NCBI RefSeq assembly: GCF_002843315.1
Contig: NZ_MVDD01000008.1
Location: 1 to 64,000, forward strand
Direction of reading: 5' to 3'
Length of the DNA stretch: 64,000 bases
Origin: Labilibaculum filiforme
GTDB taxonomy: Bacteria > Bacteroidota > Bacteroidia > Bacteroidales > Marinifilaceae
Below, piece after piece: positions 63,319 through 64,000 of the stretch; position 1 is the stretch's first letter; the number at the start of each line of letters is the position of its first letter. Both the position numbers and the translations under genes were made by a program. Below the pieces are notes generated by a model. It did not search any database, was not told where the DNA came from, and worked only from the letters and a program-made list of their open reading frames with translations.

Positions 63319-64000
63319 GTAATTTTTTATTCCTTAATTTTTTTTTCGGTAAAAGCCTGAAAAGATTCTTTTTCTTACAGATTTTATCATGGAGTTTCGT
63401 GCACATTATCATTTTAATAATTCGATAGTTTCCATTTTTCTTTGTTCGTTCTGAACTGTGTTTCCCTGCAATTGTAAAAAGCTTATTTGCCAATTAGTAG
63501 TGGAAGTTTTTGGTGCAATAGTTTGTCGTTTTTCGCAGTTACTATATCTAAAATAAATTTATTAGCGGTACAATTTCTGTTATAGATTGCTACATGCATA
63601 CATCCTGTTCTTCATGTAAATAGGATTCTTAACTAGTTTTTTTGTTTTAATTCAAGCTTTTTCGCCTCCTTCTCCAAATATTTCTGCCCGTTTATTTTAT
63701 ACCAATTTAAGTTTGGTAAAAAATAGCTAGTTCCTAAAGTAGGTTTTGAAAAGCAAAGATGGCATTCCGATAAATAATATCGTGTATTTATTCCCTATTA
63801 AAAGGTTTTACTTTTTGATAGGTTTGTTGGTGCATTGAATCGTAATTTTGATCTTTTTAAAGAAAGTGTAGGTTTTTTCGAAGGGCGAAAATCGATTTAA
63901 CCTTGAAAATATTCAATTTTAAATTGTCACTATTCAATAGAAAATTTAGTTATAAGTGATAGTATCATAGGGGGTTGGAAGAATTTCCACTTTCTATGGA
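63319..64000. other. Gene-poor right end
   Basis: No complete gene found. A short hairpin TTTTTCG/CGAAAA lies near 63875-63890, and a possible gene remnant at 63633-63794 is listed separately. Confidence 0.4.
63633..63794 (-). pseudogene. Possible remnant of a Cys-containing protein gene
   Basis: On the minus strand an open stretch of 53 codons without a normal start codon reads, in part, SECHLCFSKPTLGTSYFLPN, then WYKINGQKYLEKEAKKLE and a stop at 63633-63635. The CxxC, the mixed aromatic content and the Lys-rich end look coding, while upstream frames are closed by stops (a TAG at 63795-63797). This suggests the 3' end of a decayed gene, or one with a frameshift. It is equally possible that the frame is accidental. 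Confidence 0.25.

Noticed and set aside
63266-63493. 75-residue open frame on the minus strand
   Set aside because: It overlaps a plus-strand candidate, and its composition (Lys/Leu-rich, low complexity) matches AT-rich intergenic sequence.

Overview
The window looks like chromosome from a low-GC member of the Bacteroidota. The evidence is an endonuclease with a type IX secretion (T9SS) C-terminal sorting domain, a TonB-dependent receptor with a carboxypeptidase-like N-terminal domain, several DUF families common in this phylum (DUF4252, DUF3667, DUF4625), and promoters of the TTTG / TAnnTTTG type instead of -35/-10 boxes. The gene set (Ric/Rrf2, POT-like transporter, GH3-like enzyme, many secreted lipoproteins) would suit a marine or host-associated, possibly facultatively anaerobic, Marinilabiliales-like bacterium. 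That placement is inference. No phage, IS element, CRISPR array or conjugative module was seen.

Layout. 1-1075 is an unusual gene-poor stretch: the 5' end of a secreted protein, GTGCAC palindromes with a strong hairpin, an 11-unit 41-bp tandem repeat, and an orphan minus-strand terminator. 1076-9636 holds a DUF1289 protein, a PIF1-like helicase, a two-component pair with a periplasmic binding-protein sensor, a DsrE-like protein and an Rrf2/Ric iron-sulfur repair pair. 9872-18698 holds a DPP III-like metallopeptidase, a C1 peptidase, a SulP transporter, dxs and an OmpA lipoprotein. 18769-23766 is a BtpA-like gene followed by the translation cluster rplM-rpsI-rpsB-tsf-pyrH-frr. 24069-29291 is an envelope/stress-like block: a beta-barrel protein, PspC, a triplicated leader, DUF4252, a large PspC protein, PadR and a secreted protein. 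Its promoter overlaps a palindrome that may be the PadR operator.

29511-38420 holds a ferredoxin, typA, and a locus of TonB receptor, repeat lipoprotein and T9SS endonuclease I that may take up material from extracellular DNA. 38666-41292 holds a POT-like transporter, a PAP2 phosphatase and three tandem tRNA-Asn genes. 41665-52878 is mixed housekeeping: kbl, an OMP, two tandem deoxynucleoside kinases, GH3 and a propeller protein, CvpA, DUF3667, tyrS, a SpoIIE phosphatase and efp. 53024-60675 has a DUF3108 protein, tsaB and a five-gene MacAB-TolC-like export operon. 61083-63318 has dgt and small secreted or unknown proteins, and the window ends in about 680 bp with only a possible gene remnant.

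The observations most worth following up are the 41-bp satellite-like array, the triplicated pspC leader with MKR-starting mini-ORFs, the PadR operator/promoter arrangement, and the candidate DNA-scavenging locus.
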